A stretch of DNA of 64,000 bases from contig NZ_CP040442.1 in NCBI RefSeq assembly GCF_015191005.1, positions 1,860,001 to 1,924,000 on the forward strand. The letters run 5' to 3'. This DNA is from Kaistella flava (ex Peng et al. 2021) (lineage in GTDB: Bacteria; Bacteroidota; Bacteroidia; Flavobacteriales; Weeksellaceae). The first letter of the stretch is position 1. Each line of letters opens with the position of its first letter. Of the stretch, positions 45,289-53,410 are shown in pieces. Both the position numbers and the translations under genes were made by a program. The notes beneath the pieces are model-generated. The model was not told the origin of the DNA and ran no database searches. It was given only the letters and a program-made list of their open reading frames with translations.

Positions 45289-46020
45289 ATGAATACAAAT
45301 GCCACTATTGAAAAGATGCAGAAAATGCGTTTAAACGGAATGAAAAGAGCGTATGAATCTTCATTCGAAACCAGAAACCAGGACACTTTTACCAACGATG
45401 AGTTCATTGCATGGCTTATTGAGTCTGAAGATAATGGACGTAACAACAGCCGAACCGAGCGATTACTCAAAAATGCAAAGTTCCATTATCAGGCATCATT
45501 AGAGGAAATAAGCTATACCGGCGATCGCAATATTGATCGAAATCTCCTCAGCCGTTTATCGGACTGTTCCTTTATTGACAGAAATGAAAACATACTCATT
45601 ACAGGTTGTACAGGAACCGGAAAGAGCTTTTTGGCCACAGCCTTGGGACATCAAAGTTGCATCAAAGGATATAAAGTCTTGTACTATAATTTGGGCAAAC
45701 TCTTCCAGAAATTAATGATGGCAAAAGCAGATGGTTCCTACATCAAGGAACTCAACAAAATAGAAAGTCATGATTTATTGATTATCGACGACTTTGGACT
45801 GCAAGCCATAAATAATGAAAAGCAGATGATACTAATGGATTTGATAGAGGATAGAAATCAAAAAAGAGCAACCATCTTTTGCTCACAGCTACCGGTAAAA
45901 AACTGGTATGATCTTATTGAAGAAAAAACAATTGCAGATGCTATTTTGGATCGGATTATTCACTCAGCAATCCGCTTTGAACTGCAAGGGGAATCCATGA
46001 GAAAAAAAATGAAAAAGTAA
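45289..46020 (+). CDS. istB: IS21-family helper ATPase IstB
   Basis: 243 residues, AAA+ DnaC-like ATPase. Walker A is ITGCTGTGKSFLATAL (about 104-119), Walker B LLIIDDFGLQ (about 163-172), and sensor residues follow in RATIFCSQLPVKNWYD. It selects target DNA and stimulates IstA. Complete and in the normal order. Confidence 0.94.
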   Translation: MNTNATIEKMQKMRLNGMKRAYESSFETRNQDTFTNDEFIAWLIESEDNGRNNSRTERLLKNAKFHYQASLEEISYTGDRNIDRNLLSRLSDCSFIDRNENILITGCTGTGKSFLATALGHQSCIKGYKVLYYNLGKLFQKLMMAKADGSYIKELNKIESHDLLIIDDFGLQAINNEKQMILMDLIEDRNQKRATIFCSQLPVKNWYDLIEEKTIADAILDRIIHSAIRFELQGESMRKKMKK

Positions 46021-46119
46021 TAAATAATTTTGTCTAATTTTAACCCAAGAAATCATCATCAAAACCACTGTCCACTTTGGTCGGAATTAGGTGTTCACTT
46101 TCATCGGAATAGTCAATAT

Positions 46120-46975
46120 TGACACTAATACTAAAACTGGTGGTTTAACCAATCATTTCCGTGCGGAAAGAGTGGTTATTACAAATAACACATTTGTAAA
46201 TAATGTTAATGGTATTGAAATAGGATTTAGTAACAATGGTAATTATAATAAACCTCTACTCAATGTTACTATTACCAATAATATAATCACTAGTTCTATG
46301 AATAGTTTGGTAACTATAATGGATGGAAAAGATCAAGGATCTGCCATTACTTGGTCAAACAACATTATGTATCCGACAGGTTCAGCAACAACTTTAGCAG
46401 GAGGAACAATCACAACGTCCTTTTCCACAAGTCAAGCAGTAAACGAAAATCCATTTCTGGCAGTAGATGCTTCGACTTCTACGGCGAACAATAATAATTG
46501 GAAAGCGACCGTTGCGACTCCGTCTTATAACAATGCAACATATGCTAATGTAACCCAAATATCACCAATTATAACTGATATAGATGGACAAATAAGACCT
46601 TCACCAAATAGAAACCCCGGAGCAGATCAATATGATATAATAAATCCAGTACTTAATCCACCAATGACAGAATCAACTGTAGGTCCTTTTGCTTATGAAA
46701 CTTCATTATCAGTGAAAAATAATGAATTTAATAATTTAATTCTTATTTATCCAATACCTTCTAAAAATAATTTGACTATTAAATCCACAAGTTCTTCAAT
46801 TGCAAAAATTGTCATTTATGCGATGGATGGCAGAAAAGTTTTAGAAAAAAACACAAAAATCACATCCAGCTTTAATTTAGACACTTCGAGTTTAATGAAT
46901 GGAAATTATATTTTAACTGTTTTTGATAATTCCTTAAAATCAGTAATGTCTAAACATATTATAATTGCGCATTAA
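46120..46975 (+). pseudogene. PL6 alginate lyase, 3' part with T9SS sorting domain
   Basis: Continues the gene interrupted at 43561: DTNTKTGGLTNHFRAERVVITNN, NGIEIGFSNNGNYN, then the helix cap (IRPSPNRNPGADQYD) and a T9SS type A sorting domain (NLILIYPIPSKNNLTIKS to the final KHIIIAH, about the last 75 residues). An ATG at 46091 inside the insertion could give a separate 294-residue product without signal peptide, which is unlikely to be useful. The split is therefore inactivating unless the element leaves precisely. Confidence 0.85.
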
Positions 46976-47139
46976 AAATCATTAATTTTATAAAAACTTG
47001 AGTTCGAGTAGTAACTTCTTATGTGAAATATTAACGGAACTTAAGTTTAATTTTTAATTCAAAAACTTTTCTTGCTATTTATACCGAAAATAAATCTAAC
47101 CTTATGTAGATTTTATAATTTTAAATCCTTTAAAAATTA

Positions 47140-48930
47140 CTAGTTTTCCACAATAAATCGCCTGTAACCACCTTGGATTTTAATAACATAGACCCCATTC
47201 ACTAAATTACTCACTTCAATTTGACCTTTTTTATTATTGATTTCTTTGTTAATGATTAATCGTCCCGATGTATCGTAAATGCTAACATTCCCAATATTTT
47301 TATCAGAAATAATTGTTATACTTTCACCTTTTGTTGGATTTGGGTAAATTATAATGCCTTTAGAATTAATAGAATTATCTTTAACTTCTAATATAGTATT
47401 ATTGCCCAAAAACCCTATTGTCACTCCAACATCTGTAACCTTGAAGGGAAATTTTGAACCGCCCGCAGCAAATTCTTCTGCTCCAGCATCATACAAAGGC
47501 TTTCTGATACCCCCTAAAATATCTTTTGTGAGAAAATGATAACTCCCTATTGCCGCACCAATTGCTGCACTACCTGCTATAATCCTATAAAATTCCGTTG
47601 TAGGGGTTAAAAGTCCTGAATTTACAGTTATGTTATTTGTAGTATTTCCGGTTAATACCCAAGTTCCAGATTGTTTAATATTTCCTGTGAAGATATAAGG
47701 AGATGTAGGATCTGCGGGTAAAATCTGATCAATGGCTTTACTAGAAGAAGTTGGCATTAAAAAAACATTATTAGCGGCAATCATATTGAGTGCTGGTAAG
47801 GTATTGGAGCCACCACCAAGTCGAATTCCAAAATCATTGTTAACAAAGGTATTATTAACAATTAAAGGGTTTTTTACTTGATAATAGCCGCTTAAGTTAT
47901 TGCCATTCACTGAGGTAATTATTCCAGCAATTAGATCAATTCCACCTAAATTAGTTGAAGTTCCTCCGCCTGCAGCCGCTGATTTGGTAGAATTTACACC
48001 TTCAATATAATTATTATATATCCTGTGATTTTCGCCCAATACTCGTATTCCACCAGAAAATAATTGGTTATTGGCAAAGAAATAATTGTTATATACGTCG
48101 CAGTTATTTCCGTGTCTTAAAGTTAAGGAGCCGCTGTAATCTCTAAAAGTGTTGTTGTAGTATTTATTATCACAACTTTTATTAGAAATAATTTCTATTT
48201 CACCTTGCCAGTTATTAAATAAATTATCATATACCTGACTGTAAGAACTGGACATAGATGTTGAACTATTCCCTATTCTTATCGCATCTTGATCGTTATA
48301 CTCATCTACATAATTTCCTACAAAAGTTCTATCAGCAAAATAATTATGATGAATTAAGGTATAATCTGGTATATTAGAATTTCGATTATTGTTGATGATA
48401 CTTCCTACTCCATATTTTCCTAAAAAGGAACTATAACTAATTTCGTTGTATTGACCATATAGAATAATCCATTTAAATACATAGGTTGCTTGTTCGAAGG
48501 TGCCGTTATAACTATCAATTGTAATATTGGATACTTTACAATTGCTGCAGCTATTAGATTTAGAATCTTGAAATTCAATCACTGGGCTAATTGTTGAGGA
48601 ACCCGCAGTTAAATTTTTCGGTCTTCTAAATATTAATCCTGATAAATTAATATAAGTTCCTCCCATACTTACCCTAGAATTCCCTTCTAAAAATACACCA
48701 CCAGGTGTTTGAGCAGTAATGTTTATTGGATTTGTGGCTGTTCCTGTTTTTTTAATATTAATATAAGTGTCAGTCCATATGCCATCTGCAAGCGTAATTG
48801 TACTTCCTGCCGTAGCGTTTGTAATAGCGGTAGCCAATGCCGCTTTTGTTGATACGAGTTGGCTAAAAATGGCATTTGAATAGGTACTCATTAAAACAAT
48901 AAGAAAAAAAGTGTGATATTTCCTTTTCAT
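47140..48930 (-). CDS. Alginate lyase, PL6 family, T9SS-secreted
   Basis: 596 residues. Signal peptide (MKRKYHTFFLIVLMSTYSNA, ends IFSQ), PL6 beta helix with the catalytic Lys in EIEIISNKSCDN and Arg in GSLTLRHGNNCD, and a T9SS type A sorting domain from about 520 (GIIIYPNPTKGESITIIS to VKIQGGYRRFIVEN). I start at 48930 because the frame upstream of it (to 48972) crosses operator 6 and would put 14 residues before the signal peptide. The T9SS tail marks it as exported to the surface or medium. It is the intact paralogue of the split gene next door. Confidence 0.92.
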   Translation of the reverse strand: MKRKYHTFFLIVLMSTYSNAIFSQLVSTKAALATAITNATAGSTITLADGIWTDTYINIKKTGTATNPINITAQTPGGVFLEGNSRVSMGGTYINLSGLIFRRPKNLTAGSSTISPVIEFQDSKSNSCSNCKVSNITIDSYNGTFEQATYVFKWIILYGQYNEISYSSFLGKYGVGSIINNNRNSNIPDYTLIHHNYFADRTFVGNYVDEYNDQDAIRIGNSSTSMSSSYSQVYDNLFNNWQGEIEIISNKSCDNKYYNNTFRDYSGSLTLRHGNNCDVYNNYFFANNQLFSGGIRVLGENHRIYNNYIEGVNSTKSAAAGGGTSTNLGGIDLIAGIITSVNGNNLSGYYQVKNPLIVNNTFVNNDFGIRLGGGSNTLPALNMIAANNVFLMPTSSSKAIDQILPADPTSPYIFTGNIKQSGTWVLTGNTTNNITVNSGLLTPTTEFYRIIAGSAAIGAAIGSYHFLTKDILGGIRKPLYDAGAEEFAAGGSKFPFKVTDVGVTIGFLGNNTILEVKDNSINSKGIIIYPNPTKGESITIISDKNIGNVSIYDTSGRLIINKEINNKKGQIEVSNLVNGVYVIKIQGGYRRFIVEN

Positions 48931-48944
48931 AAATAGGTAATTTA

Positions 48945-48977
48945 TTGGTAAACCAATTTGGTAAACCAACAAATATA
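48945..48977 (-). promoter_or_regulatory. Alginate-regulon GntR operator 6 with -7 box
   Basis: TTGGTAAACCAA at 48945 and 48958 (13 bp apart), adjoining TATATTTG on the minus strand (48970-48977). The distance to the PL6 start codon (48930) is 14 bp, so the leader is very short. Confidence 0.75.
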
Positions 48978-49487
48978 CTTATAAATATGTTTTTACGAGA
49001 AATACCTATAATTTTTTTTTAGAAGTATATTATGCAATTTCAAAATGTTCGACTGACTTATTGTCTTAATTTAAATTCCGTGTCTTTAATTCAGTTTAAT
49101 TATTCTTGAAATTAGAGCAGAATCTTCATAACAATCATTTGCTCCAAGCAATTTCATACTGCTTTACAATCCAGAATATCATTCTTTACGTTTAAAGTTT
49201 ACGGATTTCATAAAGTTAAGTTTATTATCAGTTGTTATTAGTTTGGTCATCAAGTAGATTTTAAAAAATAGAACAATTGACAACGTTCAATATAAGAAGT
49301 TTAATAATTGCTAATTTATAAGAAACTACTTAATAAGTACATTTAGAAAGTACTTAGGAAATCTATTTTAAAATTTTTATCATGTTGTAAAGAAATGCAT
49401 AAAATATTGGTAAACCAATTTGGTAAACCAAAAAATTAGTAATACATTTGATATGAAAATTAGATTTAAAAATCTCTAGAACTCAAA
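48978..49487. other. Divergent regulatory gap between PL6 and PL7 genes
   Basis: No gene. It holds operator 7 (49407-49431) near its right end and the promoter side of operator 6. The centre is AT-rich with no structure that I can name. Confidence 0.5.
49407..49431 (+). promoter_or_regulatory. Alginate-regulon GntR operator 7
   Basis: TTGGTAAACCAA at 49407 and 49420, identical in sequence to operator 6, 56 bp before the PL7 start. An ATAAAATATTGG precedes it, not a perfect TAnnTTTG. Confidence 0.75.
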
Positions 49488-50378
49488 ATGAAATTTGTAT
49501 TTTTTATAACAATGGTTTTAATTACTCTAAATAGTTGTTCTAGAGCAGAGAGTAATTTTGTCCATTCTACAATAGAACCAGCCCTCCCTGTAACAGGTTA
49601 TGCAAATATTAATTTATCAAATTGGAAAGTAACATTACCGGTTGATGTAGATAACAATGGAAGTCCCGATGAATATTCTGCCGCTCAGCTCCGAGATGGT
49701 GGATACCGTTCGCTAAGTGCCGTGAAACCGTTTATGTATGACGACCCCACGGACCAGTCACTTGTTTTCTATACTTATCCGGGAACCTCCACTTCAAATA
49801 GCGATTATTCCAGAACAGAGCTTAGGGAAATGATTAACCCGATCAACAGTAAGTTAAACTGGACTTTAACGCAGGGTGGGATCATGGAAGGAAAATTAAA
49901 AATGGTGTCAATAACTCCGGATGCCTCAAATTCTGGAAATAACTTTCACCGCGTTATTGTCATGCAGATTCATGGTATCATTTCTACCGCAGATATGGAG
50001 AAGTATGGATTTACTTCTAACAGTGCGCCGCCACTGTTGAAAATCTTTTGGATAGACGGACGTATAAAAGCCTACAAGAAAACATTAGTGAACTCCAATA
50101 CTACCGGCGTCAACTTGTATAGCAGTTCCAGCAGTATTTGGACAGATATTTCACATGACTTCGGAGTCGTCGGAAATGACCCGTTTACATTAAAAATTGT
50201 AGCAAGTACGGGAAAATTAGCGGTTACTTTAAATGGTAGCAATACTCACGTTTTTGAAGATATCAGTTTAACGAAATGGCCTTTTGAAAATTATTTCAAA
50301 GCTGGTAATTACTTAATTACAACTGATCCTGCAGCAAAATCAATTTTAAAATATTATCAATTAAATGTAATTCATTAA
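49488..50378 (+). CDS. Alginate lyase, PL7 family (lipoprotein)
   Basis: 296 residues with a lipobox TLNSCSRAES (Cys about 17). PL7 motifs: LSNWKVTLPVDVDNNG (about 44-59), SDYSRTELREMI (about 104-115), VMQIHGIIS (about 160-168) and ENYFKAGNYLIT (about 268-279). It is distinct from the PL7 at 34558: no lysine-rich linker and only moderate similarity, so the two are probably specialised copies. Followed after 18 bp by a T9SS protein gene in the same operon. Confidence 0.93.
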   Translation: MKFVFFITMVLITLNSCSRAESNFVHSTIEPALPVTGYANINLSNWKVTLPVDVDNNGSPDEYSAAQLRDGGYRSLSAVKPFMYDDPTDQSLVFYTYPGTSTSNSDYSRTELREMINPINSKLNWTLTQGGIMEGKLKMVSITPDASNSGNNFHRVIVMQIHGIISTADMEKYGFTSNSAPPLLKIFWIDGRIKAYKKTLVNSNTTGVNLYSSSSSIWTDISHDFGVVGNDPFTLKIVASTGKLAVTLNGSNTHVFEDISLTKWPFENYFKAGNYLITTDPAAKSILKYYQLNVIH

Positions 50379-50396
50379 CAATCAATTAGTATCATT

Positions 50397-51431
50397 ATGA
50401 AAACAAAATTATCAATTTTAAGCGCTTTACTTTTAGCAGCTTCTTCAATTCAGGCGCAGGTTACCCTCCCCTATTATGAAAGTTTTAATTACCCCGTTGG
50501 AACAACTTTAATCACAAGCGGAACGAGTTCAGGTCTGGGAGGTTGGACACTTCCTTTTTCAGGATTAGGTTCTTCACCGGATCCAGTAGTAATTGCAAGT
50601 CCAACCTGGGCTTTACCAACAAATTTACCTTCAGCAGCGGGAAATGCTTTGGAATTTGTAGGAAGTGGAGATGATCCTGTACTAACTATCCCCAATCAAG
50701 GTGCTACAGGAAAACTTTATTCCTCTTTCGTTTTTCGAGTAACTGAACAAGCTGCTGTTTCAGCGAACAGTCCAGTTTATTTTTACTCTTTTGCAAAAGT
50801 TGCAAGCAATGGAACATCACTAAATTATACTTCCTGCGTGTATTTTACAAAGCTTGATGATAATACTTTCAATTTAAAAGTTTCTGAAAACAACAATACA
50901 AACAATCCCTCGCCGGCAACCGGTGCATTGACTTTGAACACCGATTATTTTATCGTAGTTGCTTATGACATAGACAATGCGGTATCATCTATGTGGGTAA
51001 ACCCTGTGGTTAATGGAACTGAACCCGCAACAACTTTTGTTACCAATGAAACTGCTACATCTACCAGAACCGATCTAACGATGGTGCGACTTAATTTAGA
51101 CTCGAATGCCAAAACGCCTACTATAATTTTTGATGAGCTTAGAGTCGGAAACAGTTGGGATTCTGTTATTGCAAACCCGACTATGGCAGTAAATAATACC
51201 ACTAAATCTACATTCAATCTTTATCCGAATCCTGCGAATGAGTTCTTCACTGTTGAAAATGATAAACCATTAAATGCAGTTTCTATTTATACTTTAGATG
51301 GTAGATTAGTGAAAACTATTAACAATCCCGCTTCTAAAAAGATTGATATCTCATCCTTATCTAAGGGAGTTTATATGGTAAAGGTCAAAAGTGACAACAC
51401 CGAATCTACTAGAAAATTAATCGTCAACTAA
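50397..51431 (+). CDS. T9SS-secreted protein of unknown function, concanavalin-like
   Basis: 344 residues. Signal peptide (ends SSIQAQ, about 21), then a beta-rich domain (about 22-260: YYESFNYPVGTTLITSG, SSFVFRVTEQAAVSANS, DNTFNLKVSENNNTN, IIFDELRVGNSW) that resembles LamG/concanavalin-type sandwiches, and a T9SS type A tail (STFNLYPNPANEFFTVEN to ESTRKLIVN). No lyase catalytic motif is visible. Co-transcribed with PL7, so it may bind alginate at the surface; that is inference. Similar proteins follow other secreted polysaccharide enzymes in flavobacteria. Confidence 0.8.
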   Translation: MKTKLSILSALLLAASSIQAQVTLPYYESFNYPVGTTLITSGTSSGLGGWTLPFSGLGSSPDPVVIASPTWALPTNLPSAAGNALEFVGSGDDPVLTIPNQGATGKLYSSFVFRVTEQAAVSANSPVYFYSFAKVASNGTSLNYTSCVYFTKLDDNTFNLKVSENNNTNNPSPATGALTLNTDYFIVVAYDIDNAVSSMWVNPVVNGTEPATTFVTNETATSTRTDLTMVRLNLDSNAKTPTIIFDELRVGNSWDSVIANPTMAVNNTTKSTFNLYPNPANEFFTVENDKPLNAVSIYTLDGRLVKTINNPASKKIDISSLSKGVYMVKVKSDNTESTRKLIVN

Positions 51432-51454
51432 TTTTTTCATAATCATTGACATTG

Positions 51455-51484
51455 AGGCTTAGATTGATAATCTAAGCCTTTTTT
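51455..51484 (+). terminator. Rho-independent terminator after PL7 operon
   Basis: Perfect 11-bp stem AGGCTTAGATT / AATCTAAGCCT with a 3-base loop, followed by TTTTTT. It is 24 bp past the stop codon and is the strongest terminator in the window. Confidence 0.92.
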
Positions 51485-51905
51485 AATAATTGAAAACCTT
51501 ATAAAACCCTCATGATCGACTTTTATTAAAAAAATGAATACTGGAGAAAATTTAATGACCACTTAATATTAAGCAGCAAATTTTAATCGATGGACATCCT
51601 CTAATAATAAGAACGAGTGGAAGTACTTCTTTGGTAGAAAATACAGATTACATTTATGCAGGAGCTTTTCCTGCGTTTTATACCATTCACCTAATAGGAA
51701 TAATTTATTAAAGCAATATTTCAAAATACAAAAATATACCATACTCGCCTACAATCTCTATAGCAAGCGACAAAGATTATTCGACGACTAATCTTGTTTT
51801 AACTGCTATTTCGAGAATCAATAAAATGTTTTAAAAAATAAATCTTTAGAATGAATTACTAATGCCATTTTTTGCTATGACAATTTAAATTATTATGTTC
51901 GCAAC
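51485..51905. other. Gap with a short decayed reading frame
   Basis: No complete gene. The plus strand at about 51585-51720 can be read as ILIDGHPLIIRTSG then SLVENTDYIYAGAF, an open stretch of about 40 codons without a start and with no family that I recognise. The rest is AT-rich. Confidence 0.4.
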
Positions 51906-52706
51906 ATGAGAACAAAAACTTTAGCAGTCGTAGGTTGTGGTAAACTTGCAAATATTGTCGTTGAAGCTTTAATTAAAGGATTATTACCAGATTACAAATT
52001 AATTGGAACTTATTCCAGAACTTTCGAAAAAGCAGGTAATATCGCCAAAAAAATTCAAGATTTAAATTTAGATTATACTTGTAAACCCTGTAAATCTTTG
52101 GAAGAATTCCTCAATCTAAAACCAGATTATATTGTAGAAACAGCTTCTCCAACTTCTTTAAGAGAACTGGCACTTCCTGCGCTGAAAAATGGATCTTCTA
52201 TTGTAACTTTGTCAATCGGTGCTTTTGCTGATAAAGATTTTTATGAAAAGGTAAAGGAAACAGCAACGGAAAACGGAACTCGTGTACATCTTGCTTCTGG
52301 TGCAATTGGTGGTTTTGATGTTTTACGAACTGTCTCTTTAATGGAAAAAAGTGAAGTGACTTTTACAACTAAAAAAGGTCCTAATTCTTTAAAAAACACG
52401 TTTGTCTATGATGAAACATTACAATCTGAAAAGCGTGAGGTTTTTGAAGGAAATGCAATCGGAGCAATCGCCCTTTTCCCAACTAGAGTGAACGTGTCTG
52501 TAGCGGCTGCTTTAGCTTCAACAGGACCAGAAAACGTGAAAGTTTCTATCAACTCTATTCCAGACTTTGTGGGTGATGATCACCGTATCGAAATTAAAAG
52601 CGAGCAAATTCACGCAATCATTGACGTTTACAGTAGAACAGCTCAAATTGCAGGTTGGAGTGTAGTGAATACTTTGCGAAATATTACTTCGCCAATTGTT
52701 TTTTAA
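51906..52706 (+). CDS. Aspartate dehydrogenase-like NAD(P)-binding protein
   Basis: 266 residues. N-terminal Rossmann fold TLAVVGCGKLANIVVEAL (about 5-22), then YIVETASPTSLRELALPAL (about 77-95), GSSIVTLSIGAFAD and the second-domain motif VHLASGAIGGFDVLRT (about 126-141); the end has QIHAIIDVYSRTAQIAGWSVVNTLRNITSPIVF. This matches the aspartate/homoserine dehydrogenase-like group (NadX type), which makes iminoaspartate for NAD synthesis, or acts on related amino acids. No neighbouring gene supports one or the other. It lies just inside the right end of the island and is the only amino-acid-type enzyme in it. Confidence 0.75.
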   Translation: MRTKTLAVVGCGKLANIVVEALIKGLLPDYKLIGTYSRTFEKAGNIAKKIQDLNLDYTCKPCKSLEEFLNLKPDYIVETASPTSLRELALPALKNGSSIVTLSIGAFADKDFYEKVKETATENGTRVHLASGAIGGFDVLRTVSLMEKSEVTFTTKKGPNSLKNTFVYDETLQSEKREVFEGNAIGAIALFPTRVNVSVAAALASTGPENVKVSINSIPDFVGDDHRIEIKSEQIHAIIDVYSRTAQIAGWSVVNTLRNITSPIVF

Positions 52707-52868
52707 GATAACTGGTAATATTTGCCAAAACTTTTTCACTTAAACGAATAAATGTCTGGCTCGTTGTACCAGAAGAAACTTCCATGCAAACTACTTTGGG
52801 ATGAGTAACTAATTTCTCGGAACAAAACGCGTCGACAGGATCACCGTAGGCAAGGTTATCTCCCGAAA
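52683..52868 (-). pseudogene. C-terminal remnant of an unidentified protein
   Basis: The minus strand can be read as LSGDNLAYGDPVDAF, CSEKLVTHPKVVCMEVSSG and TFIRLSEKVLANITSYLKKQ up to a stop at 52683-52685, overlapping the end of the dehydrogenase gene. The frame has no good start and is broken upstream. The composition looks protein-like, but I cannot assign a family. Confidence 0.35.
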
Positions 52869-53131
52869 GCCATTACGATTTCCTAAATATTTAAATTTTT
52901 CCTCATGCAGCAAAATTGTATTTTTATTTAAACAGGTAATAATGACTTCGTTTTCTGAAAGTAATTCATTTAAAAGTAAAAAGCGATATCCTCTTCAGAA
53001 TCATGTTTTCTCGTTCTGTAAAAATAAGAAACTTCAGCACCGAAAAATGAAAGGCATTAGCAATCATTCTGCCTGATTAGAAACGGAATTAAATAATTTA
53101 TATATAACTTATTAAAAAAGTACATCTTGAA

Positions 53132-53166
53132 ATTTTAGTCCCTGTTTTCAAAATCAGGGACTAAAT
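53132..53166. repeat. Inverted repeat TTTAGTCCCTG / CAGGGACTAAA near the right island end
   Basis: An 11-bp stem with a loop of about ten bases. Its right arm contains AAATCAGGGACT (53151-53162), the same 12-mer repeated three times beside attL. It lies 114 bp left of the right att copy. Confidence 0.6.
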
Positions 53167-53279
53167 TAGAGATTGTTTAAAGTGTTTTAGGAATATGTAG
53201 TGGTTTACAAATTTATATAACGAACTGATTTTCATTCAAATGAATTTGTAAAATACCCTATTGGGTTATTCTCAAAGTA

Positions 53280-53294
53280 CCATCCTCTCTACAA
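53280..53294. other. Right attachment site (attR), copy of the tRNA-Ser 3' end
   Basis: CCATCCTCTCTACAA, identical to 17672-17686. The flanking base on the left differs (A instead of C), and no other part of a tRNA is present here, so it is a partial copy and not a second tRNA gene. Confidence 0.7.
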
Positions 53295-53322
53295 TTCTGT
53301 CAATGTGCAGATTTAAAAGAAT

Positions 53323-53352
53323 AAAACAGGAACTAATGTTCCTGTTTTTTCA
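53323..53352 (+). terminator. Terminator after attR (probable original tRNA-Ser terminator)
   Basis: Stem AAAACAGGAAC / GTTCCTGTTTT with a 4-base loop (TAAT), followed by TTC and T-rich sequence. It closely resembles the hairpin after the tRNA at 17727-17755. Confidence 0.7.
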
Positions 53353-53410
53353 TTTTTCTGAAGGTTTTCATTTACTATAGCAAGCTAAGCAACTTATACG
53401 TTTGAGTAAT

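Larger units (their letters stand above)
43562..46115 (+). mobile_element. IS21-family insertion sequence inside a PL6 gene
   Basis: Ends are inverted repeats: TGGGTATTCCGG at the left (43562) and, on the other strand, TGACTATTCCGA at the right (46115). The IS21-type extra internal repeats (ATTCCGG..CAAACTG.ACACC) follow inside both ends. The target ATAT is duplicated (43558-43561 and 46116-46119). The element of 2554 bp carries istA and istB. Confidence 0.87.
17672..53294. mobile_element. Genomic island integrated at tRNA-Ser, carrying the alginate locus
   Basis: The 15-bp sequence CCATCCTCTCTACAA, which spans the 3' end of tRNA-Ser (17672-17686), recurs exactly at 53280-53294. Each copy is followed by a similar terminator hairpin. 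Inside the left end are a decayed mobile-element helicase/methylase and the catalytic half of a tyrosine integrase, which is the enzyme class that uses tRNA 3' ends. Both are broken, so the island is probably no longer mobile by itself. The size (about 35.6 kb) and the payload of accessory catabolic genes fit an integrative element. The boundary call rests on the repeat; a comparison with island-free relatives has not been made. Confidence 0.7.

Noticed and set aside
48931..48972. Longer start for the PL6 gene at 47140
   Set aside because: The extra codons consist of operator 6 and would disrupt the signal peptide.
53280..53294. A second tRNA-Ser gene
   Set aside because: Only the last 12 tRNA bases are present; no anticodon, D or variable arm. 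Interpreted as an att copy.
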